Positions 45,499-48,082 of a stretch of 48,082 nucleotides of DNA are shown here, piece by piece. The stretch's first letter is position 1; each line of letters opens with the position of its first letter. This DNA is from Chromera velia (taxonomy: Eukaryota > Sar > Chromeraceae), in contig JAHBMJ010000151.1 in the NCBI GenBank assembly GCA_018398765.1, forward strand, positions 1-48,082, in the 5' to 3' direction. The notes beneath the pieces were generated by a model that did not search any database, was not told the origin of the DNA, and saw only the letters and a program-made list of their open reading frames with translations. Both the position numbers and the translations under genes were made by a program.

Positions 45499-47906
45499 GT
45501 TTTTCTTTCTTTCTGTTTTTCTTTCTTTCTTTCTTTCTTTCTTTTTTTCTTTCTTTTTTTCTTTCTTTCTTTCTTTTTTTCTTTCTTTCTTTCTTTCTTT
45601 TTTTCTGTTTTTCTTTCTCTCTTTTTTTCTTTCTTTCTTCCTTTTTTTCATTCTTTCTTTCTTTCTTTTTTTCTTTCTTTCTTTTCTTTTCTGTTTTTCT
45701 TTCTTTCTTTCTTTCTGTTTTTCTTTCTTTCTTTCTTTCTTTCGTTCTTTCTTTCTTTCCGTGTGTGTATGTGTATATGTGCGTCTGTGCGTGCGTGGTT
45801 GCCTTGAAGAGACAGAGTGTGGGACACCAGTCATGCAACCATTCACGCACGCATGCAGCCATTCACCTCTTTTTCATGCCCCTGCAGAGCTCCGCACAGG
45901 ATGCGGGTGTCTCGAAATCCTTGTTGCTTTTCGGAACCACGACTCTATTGTCCGGTCTCTGGAGAGAGCGGCACTTCATGTCCTCGAAGACGCCAGACAC
46001 TTCTGCAGGGGAGTAAAAGCAAAAGACGCGCAGGAGGAGAGAGCTACGGTTGTACTCAGAAAACCCCTTCTCAGTTGGCTACTGCACTCGTCTGTGGAGT
46101 AGATGAGAATCGCGCGGAAGTCTGTCTATCCAGATTGGTCTGTCTATCCAGATTGGTCTGTCTATCCAGATTGGTCTGTCTATCCAGATTGGTCTGTCTG
46201 TCCAGATTGGTCTGTCTATCCAGATTGGTCTGTCTGTCCAGATTGGTCTGTCCGTCCAGATTGGTCTGTCTATCCAGATTGGTCTGTCTATCCAGATTGG
46301 TCTGTCTGTCCAGATTGGTCCGTCTGTCCAGATTGGTCCACAGCGATCCCCTGTACGCGGTTCGGGAGAGGGCAGAGACTGCACGATGTCATGCGCACAT
46401 GCATGCAGGAGAACAGGAGAGGATACATACATGCATGCATGCAGAAGACGCTAGTCCCCCCCCCACCCGGTTGGATGCCCGAGCTGTCTGCCAGGTAGAT
46501 GGACATTGCGTCAGGCCCCCCGCAGATTGTGCCCTTCTCGGATACGCACTCGGTCCTGCACTTCTTCACCTCTTTCTCGAGAGTGGGGGCCGGCCCTGCA
46601 TCCAGGCGTGCGTGCATGCGGAGGGAAAGCAAGCAAGTAACAGAGCGCCCCTTGACTTCCATGCACTTCGAAGGACAGAGACAACACTTCGCCGAACGAA
46701 AACAACTATCATGCAGCCTTTTCACACAAGTGAGGGTATGTACTTACCCACCATCCAACAACACCGATCCAAGGAAAACTCATGCCTGCCAGAAGCTGGA
46801 TCGATCGAGCGATCGAGAGGGAGGGAGGCAGGCAGGGAGGGAGGGAAAAAGGGGGTCCGGGATTCGAAGAGGCTTTGAGCTCGGAAGATGCATGCATGCC
46901 TGCATGACCACAGACCGAGCTAGAGAGGGCCAACCCCCGACCGACGGACCGACCGACCAACCAACCAAGTTCCTCATTGCATATTGATTCATTTAATTCA
47001 CAGAAGGAACGTACACTCCTCCTACTTCCACTCCGCCAGAACAAAAACGAAGGAGACGAACAAGTCAGTCGATCAACAGATGCAGAATGAGTTAAGTGGA
47101 CCCACCGACCGAATTCCTCGAAGCAGAAGCACTTTTCCCCGTCCTGCACACAGAAAGAAAGAATTAAAGAAGTAAAGAAGAGAAAATGCCTAAACGAGCG
47201 TGCTTGTTCTCCTACAAAAGAGCATGCAACGCAGCAAGCGACTGAATAAAAATCTCACGAAAAGGAGACTCTTCAAAGGCATACGTACAGAAGAAGCTGC
47301 AGTCGAAAGTGCGAGAACCCAGCGCAGCACACTTTGCATACTGCATGATCTTTGCACATGCCAACATGCATAACGTACCTGCAGTCCAAAGTACGAGTAG
47401 CCAGCGCAGAACTCGGCGCACGCGGTGGGGCTTGCGTGCTGCGGGGGGGGGAAGGTGGCGTCGGAGGGATCTGACCTCTTCGCCCTCTTCTCGTTCGGAC
47501 CGTCGGTGGTCACCTGGAAGCACCCCAGGTGTCTGCATGCATGAAGGTATTCGTTGGATCATTCACGCATTTCAATCAATTTACCACGCACTTCGTTTTC
47601 TTCAACTGATCACGCAATCGATTGACCAGGTCGCTCTCTTTCGTTAAACTGATCAACCATCAGTGAACAGAAGAATTGAGTCGCCTTAATTTCAATACAT
47701 TTTTTCGTGCATGAAAGCACCCGAGGACCCGAGGACCTACTGCATGCATGCGTGCGTACTTGAAGTCGTCAGATGGAGACGGGTTCCTGACGACGTAGAC
47801 CGAGTTCGCCCCCTTTCCTCCGCAGGCAACTGTCTTCTCCTCAGTGCACTCGAACCGACAGGAGCGGTCTCCCAGAGCCCTGCTGTTCGTGTAAGTGTCC
47901 CCGCAC
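5850..47906 (-). CDS. Giant WSC-PLAT-EGF-trefoil-MACPF-dermatopontin-like secreted protein (79 exons in window, 5' end missing)
   Basis: This is one gene, modelled by hand as 79 minus-strand exons from E1 (47760-47906) to E79 (5850-6038). Every junction keeps codon phase and the total is one leftover base plus 4,034 codons including a TGA stop. Domain order: WSC x7, PLAT-like x about 10, with EGF-like and trefoil modules after the ninth and tenth, then a charged linker, MACPF with large insertions, an unassigned region and a dermatopontin-like end. WSC domains bind polysaccharide in other proteins; PLAT domains bind lipid or protein; MACPF domains form membrane pores. The protein should therefore be secreted or surface-held, with a signal peptide outside this window. 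Acceptors are mostly TGCAG and donors GT except one GC. A split into two or more genes is possible but unsupported: no internal stop plus start was needed, and phase runs through every domain border. Weakest junctions: E19 acceptor, E30 donor, E36 acceptor, E48/E49, and use of E63. Confidence 0.85.
6182..6217 (-). repeat. Echo A of the E79 start
   Basis: On the minus strand this reads GCATTGTGGCGAGATGGAGA, close to the E79 start CAGTGCGGCGAGATGAAGA at about 6041 downward; the translated piece [10 protein letters not shown] parallels [10 protein letters not shown]. It lies upstream of the real exon in the same intron and lacks a good acceptor (GCAT for GCAG). Confidence 0.8.
6261..6421. repeat. 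(CA)n microsatellite
   Basis: About 160 bp of CA with a few interruptions (AAAACA, ACGCAC) in the intron between E78 and E79. The sense strand reads (TG)n. It separates the two decayed copies of the E79 start (about 6182-6217 and 6511-6553). Confidence 0.95.
6511..6553 (-). repeat. Echo B of the E79 start
   Basis: The minus strand gives a second copy, CTGGCGAGATGGAGAGAGGT, continuing CCCGAGCTCGACATG, parallel to the exon's GGACCCGAGGTCGACTTC. Its acceptor position reads TGCACT instead of TGCAGT. Confidence 0.8.
8131..11323 (-). CDS. E70-E76: C-terminal region without recognised domain
   Basis: Exons are 11269-11323, 10892-11062, 10275-10445, 9888-9956, 9104-9466, 8525-8739 and 8131-8221. 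Features include an [10 protein letters not shown] segment, [18 protein letters not shown] (faintly like a beta-gamma crystallin strand), an acidic tail IEGEEEEDE, and E74 with six cysteines ([14 protein letters not shown]). E76 has [20 protein letters not shown] followed by PCDSSAEQ, which slightly recalls a ricin-B repeat. Both resemblances are too weak to call. Phases are consistent throughout. Confidence 0.68.
8378..8429 (-). repeat. Echo of the E75 end
   Basis: Minus-strand GCAGAAGCCAGTCTGCTCAG ... GTGACCAG is a diverged copy of the E75 end at 8521-8569 (GCAGAAGCCGGTCTACTCAA ... GTGACCAG with donor GTGGGT). The donor has become GGGGTG in the copy. Confidence 0.75.
10549..10583. repeat. 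(CA)n microsatellite
   Basis: About 17 CA units in the intron between E71 and E72; (TG)n on the sense strand. Confidence 0.95.
11613..12785 (-). CDS. E67-E69: C-terminal part of the MACPF domain
   Basis: Exons are 12614-12785, 12075-12124 and 11613-11783. [34 protein letters not shown] and [20 protein letters not shown] follow the order GG-P ... W..W..S...P.pv ... l..al..YL that closes MACPF domains. Long insertions separate this from the FGTH exon. Assignment is by motif order, not alignment. Confidence 0.7.
12163..12309. repeat. Compound (CA)n / (CG)n microsatellite
   Basis: CA runs broken by a GCGCGC block near 12251-12268 in the intron between E67 and E68. The alternating purine-pyrimidine sequence could form Z-DNA. 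Confidence 0.93.
13042..13222. repeat. About 60-bp minisatellite, three copies
   Basis: Three copies of a unit containing ACGGGCAAGTACGAATA and CCAGACATGCAGAACCTATA, starting near 13061, 13121 and 13181 with a partial lead copy at about 13042. It abuts the donor of E66 (exon end at 13227). Confidence 0.88.
13227..15161 (-). CDS. E62-E66: charged and Ser-rich insert
   Basis: Exons are 15009-15161, 14774-14806 (optional, 33 nt), 14567-14663, 13980-14289 and 13227-13478. E62 has [19 protein letters not shown]63 and E64 are related helices ([11 protein letters not shown] and [12 protein letters not shown]), E65 is a coiled-coil-like [19 protein letters not shown] followed by Ser runs, and E66 is Ser/Ala rich. 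This sits between the FGTH signature and the C-terminal MACPF strands, an unusual place for so large an insert. Confidence 0.7.
14369..14392. repeat. (GATA)n microsatellite
   Basis: Six GATA units in the intron between E64 and E65. A matching (TATC)n run lies at about 8951-8976 in the intron between E74 and E75. Confidence 0.9.
15406..15600. repeat. G-run and (GA)n tract with assembly gap
   Basis: GA repeats and a G homopolymer lead into 77 unknown bases (15430-15506), followed by another G-run and (GA)n. It lies in the intron between E61 and E62; the sense strand is a long pyrimidine tract. Confidence 0.95.
15609..16117 (-). CDS. E60-E61: MACPF signature exons
   Basis: E60 (16025-16117) encodes [20 protein letters not shown] followed by EMQ, and E61 (15609-15746) continues [14 protein letters not shown]. 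The (Y/F)-G-T-H-(I/F/Y) motif followed by a (G)G near +8 is the hallmark of the MACPF/perforin family; here the second glycine of GG is Ala. The intron falls between the two halves of the signature. The downstream intron holds the assembly gap at 15430-15506. Confidence 0.88.
16291..17075 (-). CDS. E57-E59: Cys-containing segment within the MACPF domain
   Basis: Exons are 16942-17075, 16680-16780 and 16291-16374. Peptides [58 protein letters not shown] and STTCQQ lie between the YCVVYKA helix and the FGTH signature, where MACPF proteins usually have a shorter stretch. The several cysteines (CKQC, CSEQ, CECY, TTCQQ) suggest disulphide bonds. I do not recognise a separate domain. Confidence 0.72.
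17538..19561 (-). CDS. E52 (end)-E56: N-terminal half of the MACPF domain
   Basis: Exons are the end of E52, 19179-19365, 18704-18808, 18403-18450 and 17538-17704. The motif IDYLGLGYDIMEGN ... [15 protein letters not shown] matches the opening of apicomplexan perforin-like proteins (YLG-GYD ... GN ... DPGFR). Later pieces are [36 protein letters not shown] and [17 protein letters not shown], then VVKALLDLP. In this family these segments form the first membrane-inserting strands and the run-up to the signature. The intron after E54 appears to use a GC donor. Confidence 0.8.
17860..18035. repeat. Degenerate (CA)/(CGCA) microsatellite in a 698-bp intron
   Basis: ACACGCAC-type mixed repeats in the intron between E55 and E56. 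The rest of this intron (17705-18402) shows no exon-like sequence that fits the phase. Confidence 0.9.
19562..20669 (-). CDS. E50 (rest)-E52: charged/acidic linker before MACPF
   Basis: The rest of E50, then E51 (20079-20279) and most of E52 (19547-19733). Composition is Glu, Lys, Ser, Asp and His rich ([53 protein letters not shown]). No domain is recognised. It probably acts as a flexible or cleavable spacer between the adhesive part and the MACPF domain; that role is inference. Confidence 0.7.
20670..21506 (-). CDS. E48-E50 (first part): trefoil (P-type) domain 2
   Basis: Exons are 21396-21506, 21122-21156 (a 35-nt microexon, position set by phase) and the first part of 20475-20722. [20 protein letters not shown] and LLTGDW lie in E48, EAC in E49, and [20 protein letters not shown] in E50. 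Compared with domain 1 it has one extra cysteine, so either the microexon boundary differs or this copy has gained a residue. The GDW and GCCF/KCCF anchors align. Confidence 0.68.
21870..22393 (-). CDS. E46-E47: EGF-like module 2
   Basis: Exons are 22277-22393 and 21870-21951. The chain gives [20 protein letters not shown] ... [20 protein letters not shown] followed by C. The cysteine spacing C-x4-C-x3-C ... C-x-C-x(8-9)-C repeats that of module 1. CTCPxxFELxxDGRSC is a recognisable EGF-like ending. Confidence 0.78.
22685..23757 (-). CDS. E43-E45: PLAT domain 10
   Basis: Exons are 23657-23757, 23141-23252 and 22685-22860. [20 protein letters not shown] and EVYAC are followed by [20 protein letters not shown], then [35 protein letters not shown]. 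It is clearly a copy of PLAT 9 ([20 protein letters not shown] against [20 protein letters not shown]). The intron between E44 and E45 is missing at the same place in E40. Confidence 0.85.
23343..23365 (-). repeat. Echo of the E44 start
   Basis: Minus-strand CCAGGTGCCTCTCGAAGCCC nearly repeats the E44 acceptor and first bases (TCAGGTGCCTTTCGAAGCCC near 23237-23256), about 110 bp upstream in the same intron. Confidence 0.8.
23758..24526. other. 769-bp intron with microsatellites
   Basis: Intron between E42 and E43. It contains (CA)n at about 23778-23812 running into (GACA)n, a second (GACA)n block at about 24037-24093 and (GA)n at about 24107-24135. No exon candidate was seen. Confidence 0.85.
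24527..25240 (-). CDS. E41 (end)-E42: trefoil (P-type) domain 1
   Basis: From PECR at the end of E41 into E42 (24527-24689): [20 protein letters not shown], then [14 protein letters not shown] and YLGCFF. Six cysteines in the order C, C, C, CC, C, with the GCCF and GCFF blocks, match the trefoil fold. The loop before the third cysteine is longer than in animal trefoil peptides. Confidence 0.75.
25241..25883 (-). CDS. E40 (end)-E41: EGF-like module 1
   Basis: E40 ends [12 protein letters not shown] and joins E41 (25229-25381), which holds [20 protein letters not shown]. The C-x4-C-x3-C ... C-x-C-x(5)-MEL-x(2)-DQRTC arrangement is that of an EGF-like domain, with the 'FELxxDGRSC' tail also seen in module 2. 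Such modules are common in secreted proteins and are disulphide-bonded. Confidence 0.75.
25884..26804 (-). CDS. E39 (rest)-E40 (first part): PLAT domain 9
   Basis: This is the most typical PLAT copy. [20 protein letters not shown] and VFLCEG lie in E39. [40 protein letters not shown] and GWLEKGG lie in E40 (25822-26168). The W-x-F-P-x-x-x-W-L motif matches the known PLAT C-terminal strand. It forms a unit with the EGF-like and trefoil modules that follow, repeated later at 20670-23757. Confidence 0.85.
26206..26256. repeat. (GT)n microsatellite
   Basis: Interrupted GT run in the intron between E39 and E40. This is one of the few places where the sense strand is (CA)n. A (CA)n(GA)n tract follows at about 26562-26615 in the same intron. 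Confidence 0.92.
26805..28196 (-). CDS. E35-E39 (first part): PLAT-like repeat 8
   Basis: Exons are 28133-28196, 27916-27963 (acceptor GAAG, weak), 27658-27740, 27289-27424 and the start of 26681-26937. The chain has [65 protein letters not shown] and then [10 protein letters not shown]39 adds [19 protein letters not shown]. The first strand is split by an extra short exon. A copy of the E38 end and donor lies at 27094-27135. Confidence 0.72.
27094..27135 (-). repeat. Echo of the E38 end
   Basis: The sequence TTCATACCGCGCGGCCACCC (with flanks ACTTCGTGGTCC) copies the end of E38 at 27284-27322 (TTCATACCGCACGGCCACCC, ACTTCGCGGTCC). It lies downstream of the exon in the next intron. The donor GTAAGT is degraded to GTCATT. 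Confidence 0.82.
28633..29887 (-). CDS. E32 (rest)-E34: PLAT-like repeat 7
   Basis: The long exon E32 (568 nt) holds [41 protein letters not shown] and [13 protein letters not shown] ... [10 protein letters not shown]33 (29024-29112) ends PLFWANG, and E34 (28633-28729) begins [18 protein letters not shown]. Most of this repeat sits in one exon, whereas repeat 8 is cut into four, so introns were gained or lost between copies. Confidence 0.75.
29888..30576 (-). CDS. E31-E32 (first part): Pro-rich linker and PLAT-like repeat 6
   Basis: E31 (30335-30576) starts with a Pro/Ala-rich linker ([18 protein letters not shown]) and continues with [19 protein letters not shown]. It splices in phase 2 to E32 (29519-30086), which opens [20 protein letters not shown] and KKFFVEGSF. 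This is the DAW strand and closing strands of a repeat whose first half is poorly conserved. Confidence 0.65.
30698..31761 (-). CDS. E28-E30: PLAT-like repeat 5
   Basis: Exons are 31654-31761, 30969-31226 and 30698-30778. Visible pieces are [56 protein letters not shown] and [13 protein letters not shown]. The GWIEFE strand takes the place of the DGWF strand of other repeats. The E30 donor (GTTTAC) is weak and was set by phase. Confidence 0.65.
31987..33247 (-). CDS. E25-E27: PLAT-like repeat 4
   Basis: Exons are 33153-33247, 32521-32675 and 31987-32097. E25 gives [19 protein letters not shown]26 gives [18 protein letters not shown] and a Ser-rich end, and E27 gives [18 protein letters not shown] with DWARIHI. 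The last matches the PLAT pattern of a 'V+L.+.G..P.WF' strand. The intron upstream of E26 carries three tandem copies of the E26 acceptor and first bases (32657-32885). Confidence 0.72.
32657..32885 (-). repeat. Four tandem copies of the E26 acceptor region
   Basis: A unit of about 65-70 bp repeats with its first copy being the real start of E26. On the plus strand each copy reads CAGTTCTCCTTGCC, a CTGAATGTACG-like acceptor (CTAAATGTACG in one copy), then ACAAACAG(A/G)A(A/G)GAATTC and GGGAGAGAGAGAG. Three copies lie upstream in the intron, each with the exon's first bases. One has the acceptor AG changed. Confidence 0.9.
33538..34339 (-). CDS. E23 (rest)-E24: PLAT-like repeat 3
   Basis: E23 continues with [25 protein letters not shown], then [14 protein letters not shown] and SGFRLRAVR. 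It joins in phase 0 to E24 (33538-33686): [17 protein letters not shown] ... EMDGWLDNP. This shows the whole repeat in two exons: TVT.T, GPxxVxxC, LxDLxxGxxQxF, GxRLxAV, DGWF, DGWL. It is the clearest template for the family in this gene and resembles PLAT/LH2 domains. Confidence 0.82.
34340..35697 (-). CDS. E21-E23 (first part): charged linker and PLAT-like repeat 2
   Basis: Exons are 35582-35697, 34864-35293 and the first part of 34097-34522. E22 starts with about 60 residues rich in Lys, Glu and Arg ([19 protein letters not shown]), a likely helical or disordered spacer. It then gives [33 protein letters not shown] and [12 protein letters not shown]23 adds [12 protein letters not shown], the closing PLAT-like strand. 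The last 38 nt of E22 with its donor are copied at 34755-34792. Confidence 0.7.
34755..34792 (-). repeat. Echo of the E22 end with donor
   Basis: 37 of 38 bases match the end of E22 at 34864-34901, and the copy has an intact donor (CAG|GTAGGT against CAG|GTGGGT). This is the freshest of the echoes and could serve as an alternative splice site if an upstream acceptor exists. Confidence 0.9.
34795..34857. repeat. 14-bp perfect inverted repeat around a tandem 17-mer
   Basis: GCATTTGCTTTCAT (34795-34808) and ATGAAAGCAAATGC (34844-34857) are exact reverse complements. Between them AAAAAGAATTCTGTATG occurs twice in tandem. It sits exactly between the E22 end and its echo. Confidence 0.92.
35336..35402. 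repeat. (GGAA)-type repeat
   Basis: GGAAGGAAGGACGGATGGGA units repeat twice or more in the intron between E21 and E22. Confidence 0.85.
36141..37697 (-). CDS. E16-E20: PLAT-like repeat 1 and following strand
   Basis: Exons are 37597-37697, 37220-37297, 36670-36803, 36528-36587 (acceptor uncertain) and 36141-36242. The opening [13 protein letters not shown] ... GPFNVFLC is the first-strand pattern that recurs in all later repeats. It is followed by [37 protein letters not shown] and, in E20, [13 protein letters not shown]. The (D/N)G-W pattern matches the PLAT/LH2 'DWFL' strand. E19 only joins in frame with a weak GAAG acceptor. Confidence 0.75.
37341..37406. repeat. (GACT)n / (GGCT)n microsatellite
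   Basis: About 15 tetranucleotide units in the intron between E17 and E18. Confidence 0.93.
37705..37835. repeat. (GGAA)n microsatellite
   Basis: About 130 bp of GGAA/GAAA units upstream of E16; on the sense strand a pyrimidine tract that leads towards the acceptor. The remainder of this intron, to 38309, shows nothing recognisable. Confidence 0.93.
38310..39127 (-). CDS. E14-E15: WSC domain 7
   Basis: Exons are 38900-39127 and 38310-38379. The chain reads [16 protein letters not shown] ... [27 protein letters not shown], then [16 protein letters not shown] and LAVSAY. It starts with the same EPSTD/KPSTD lead and phase as WSC 5, so 5 and 7 may be a duplicated pair. E15 splices in phase 2 to the first PLAT-like exon ([12 protein letters not shown]), which ties the WSC and PLAT parts into one protein. 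Confidence 0.88.
39514..40235 (-). CDS. E12 (rest)-E13: WSC domain 6
   Basis: E12 continues with [17 protein letters not shown], then [21 protein letters not shown], and splices in phase 2 to E13 (39514-39656): CGDSYGKHG ... [11 protein letters not shown] ... [14 protein letters not shown]. This is a complete WSC domain and the one closest to WSC 1 in its second half. WSC 5 and 6 share exon E12, so the domain border is not an intron. Confidence 0.92.
39960..40004 (-). repeat. Echo of the E12 end with donor
   Basis: Minus-strand ATACTTCGGCCTTGCGGGGG, continuing to CGTACCTGCG and donor GTGAGT, parallels the E12 end TACTTCGGTCTCACAGGCGG with its donor. The peptide [10 protein letters not shown] echoes [10 protein letters not shown]. 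It has an acceptor-like ACTACAG just upstream, but inserting it after E12 would break the frame. Confidence 0.82.
40236..42000 (-). CDS. E9-E12 (first part): WSC domain 5
   Basis: Exons are 41820-42000, 41177-41260, 40629-40678 and the first part of 40069-40279. The chain reads [12 protein letters not shown] ... [17 protein letters not shown] | WCLCEATE ... [10 protein letters not shown] | [17 protein letters not shown] | PWGEMSVYE. Three introns interrupt one domain, against one or two in its neighbours. A segment with a second FFGG motif sits between the CLC pair and the C-terminal C..C, so the domain is longer than usual. Confidence 0.85.
40283..40381. repeat. (CA)n microsatellite
   Basis: About 100 bp of CA with CCCACA interruptions ending 4 bases before E12 (exon high end 40279), so the sense-strand (TG)n replaces the usual pyrimidine tract directly at the acceptor. 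Confidence 0.95.
41655..41815. repeat. (GTGA)n / (GCGA)n repeat
   Basis: Interrupted GAGT units through the intron after E9, running into the donor (GTCAGTCAGTCACTTCAC on the sense strand). Confidence 0.9.
42480..42520 (-). repeat. Echo of the E8 end with donor
   Basis: Minus-strand TGTACTTCAACGACGGATCG ... GTAAGT repeats the end of E8 (TGTACTTCAACGACAAATTG ... GTAAGT at 42614-42650). The encoded [10 protein letters not shown] echoes [10 protein letters not shown]. It directly precedes a (CT)n sense-strand tract (plus-strand GA, 42526-42566). Confidence 0.82.
42621..43800 (-). CDS. E7-E8: WSC domain 4
   Basis: Exons are 43660-43800 and 42621-42859. The first gives [13 protein letters not shown] and ends SPAIC; the second has [14 protein letters not shown], then [15 protein letters not shown] and ALSLYFND. 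All canonical cysteine positions are present, plus extra cysteines. E8 ends at donor GTAAGTGA, and a copy of its last about 35 nt lies downstream in the next intron (42480-42520). Confidence 0.9.
43145..43262. repeat. (AAAG)n then (GGCA)n and (GACA)n
   Basis: Within the 800-bp intron between E7 and E8 (42860-43659). A further (GACA)n run lies at about 43386-43412. No exon candidate was seen in this intron. Confidence 0.92.
44525..46002 (-). CDS. E5-E6: WSC domain 3
   Basis: Exons are 45867-46002 and 44525-44674. The peptide has [12 protein letters not shown], then [15 protein letters not shown], then PCHLPCAEE and GTLCGS. The usual N-terminal YxGC is replaced by EDMKC, and the final NSVYV part is shortened to a stretch ending NFANWHR. 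The intron between the two exons contains about 950 bp of (CTTT)n. Confidence 0.85.
44811..45760. repeat. About 950-bp (CTTT)n tract
   Basis: Almost pure pyrimidine on the plus strand, (AAAG)n on the sense strand, with sparse G and C interruptions. It is open in all plus and minus frames only because the unit lacks stops; it is not coding. Long homopurine-homopyrimidine tracts can form triplex DNA. Confidence 0.97.
46121..46336. repeat. 18-bp minisatellite, 12 copies
   Basis: The unit TCTGTCTATCCAGATTGG is repeated 12 times without length change; variation is mainly A/G at one position (CTATCC or CTGTCC). It lies in the intron between E4 and E5. The 18-bp length keeps one frame open on each strand by chance. 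Confidence 0.97.
46467..47532 (-). CDS. E2-E4: WSC domain 2
   Basis: Exons are 47379-47532, 47110-47143 (a 34-nt microexon) and 46467-46595. The chain reads HLGCFQV ... SPTACAEFC ... YSYFGLQ | [11 protein letters not shown] | GPAPTL ... CRTECVSEK ... [12 protein letters not shown]. This is a full WSC pattern (GCF, C..FC, YFGLQ.G..CFC, C..C, CGG...S.Y). The microexon supplies the central CFC pair. The intron between E4 and E5 holds an 18-bp minisatellite. Confidence 0.9.
47760..47906 (-). CDS. E1: C-terminal half of WSC domain 1
   Basis: The exon starts after TTGCAG and ends at donor GTACGC. The peptide opens with CGDTYTNSR, then [21 protein letters not shown]. This is the second half of a WSC domain, with the C-C pair followed by CGG and NSVYVV. 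The first half must lie right of the window. It ends in phase 2 and joins E2 to give FKHLGCF, the start of WSC 2. Confidence 0.88.
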
Positions 47907-47939
47907 CTGCAAGACGCACGCAACGGTTAGTCGTTCATT

Positions 47940-48082
47940 CACGTATACACACACACACATACACACACACGCACGCACACAGGGGCGAACGCGCGCGCGC
48001 AACACACACACACACACACACACACACAGGGGCGGACGCGCGCGCGCAACACACACACACACACAGACAGAGGGTGTGTGTG
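47940..48082. repeat. (CA)n with GCGCGC blocks at the window edge
   Basis: Two nearly identical halves, each of CA repeats, AGGGGCG(A/G)ACGCGCGCGC and then CA again, form a short tandem duplication in the intron upstream of E1. Confidence 0.9.

Noticed and set aside
44749-46102. Very long open frames (350-470 codons) on both strands
   Set aside because: They are translations of the (CTTT)n tract, rich in Phe/Leu/Ser on one strand and Lys/Glu/Arg on the other, with no codon-level signal.
46121-46336. CRISPR-like or coding hexapeptide repeat
   Set aside because: Units are contiguous with no spacers, the setting is a eukaryotic intron, and the open frame follows only from the 18-bp unit length.

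Overview
The window looks like nuclear DNA of an intron-dense protist, most likely a photosynthetic alveolate close to the apicomplexans (a chromerid such as Chromera velia is my best guess, moderate confidence). Reasons: one very long gene made of many short exons with GT-AG introns; introns packed with microsatellites and TGCATGCA palindromes; a MAC/perforin domain whose opening motif resembles the apicomplexan perforin-like proteins; and a decayed Ty1/copia element. Donor sites are GT in 77 of 78 modelled introns, which argues against a dinoflagellate. There are no bacterial operons, rRNA or tRNA genes.

Layout, left to right. Positions 1-1745 (+) hold a Ty1/copia pol fragment (reverse transcriptase plus RNase H) cut by the window edge and broken by two in-frame stops; about 1847-2336 is probably its 3' LTR. 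An AT-rich island with inverted and direct repeats follows (about 2340-3420). From 3420 to about 5849 I see no gene. From 5850 to 47906 the minus strand is a single gene that enters the window from the right. I could model 79 exons (E1 at 47760-47906 through E79 at 5850-6038). Splice phase is continuous across all of them, and the exons sum to 12,103 nt: one leftover base plus 4,034 codons including the stop. The 5' end lies outside the window.

The predicted protein is a giant mosaic of extracellular modules. In order it has: seven WSC carbohydrate-binding domains (the first one partial); about ten PLAT-like beta-sandwich repeats, the last two being part of a duplicated PLAT/EGF-like/trefoil cassette; an acidic and charged linker; a MACPF pore-forming domain split by inserted Cys-rich and Ser/charged segments; a long unassigned region; and a C-terminal dermatopontin-like module. 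The natural reading is a secreted or surface-anchored glycan- and membrane-binding protein with a pore-forming core. Function is inferred from domains only.

A second theme is structural. Many introns carry a near-copy of the start or end of the neighbouring exon together with its splice site ('exon echoes'). Nine or more clear cases lie at independent exons. Together with the near-uniform TGCAG acceptors and large intronic repeats, this suggests tandem duplication across exon-intron borders is frequent in this gene.
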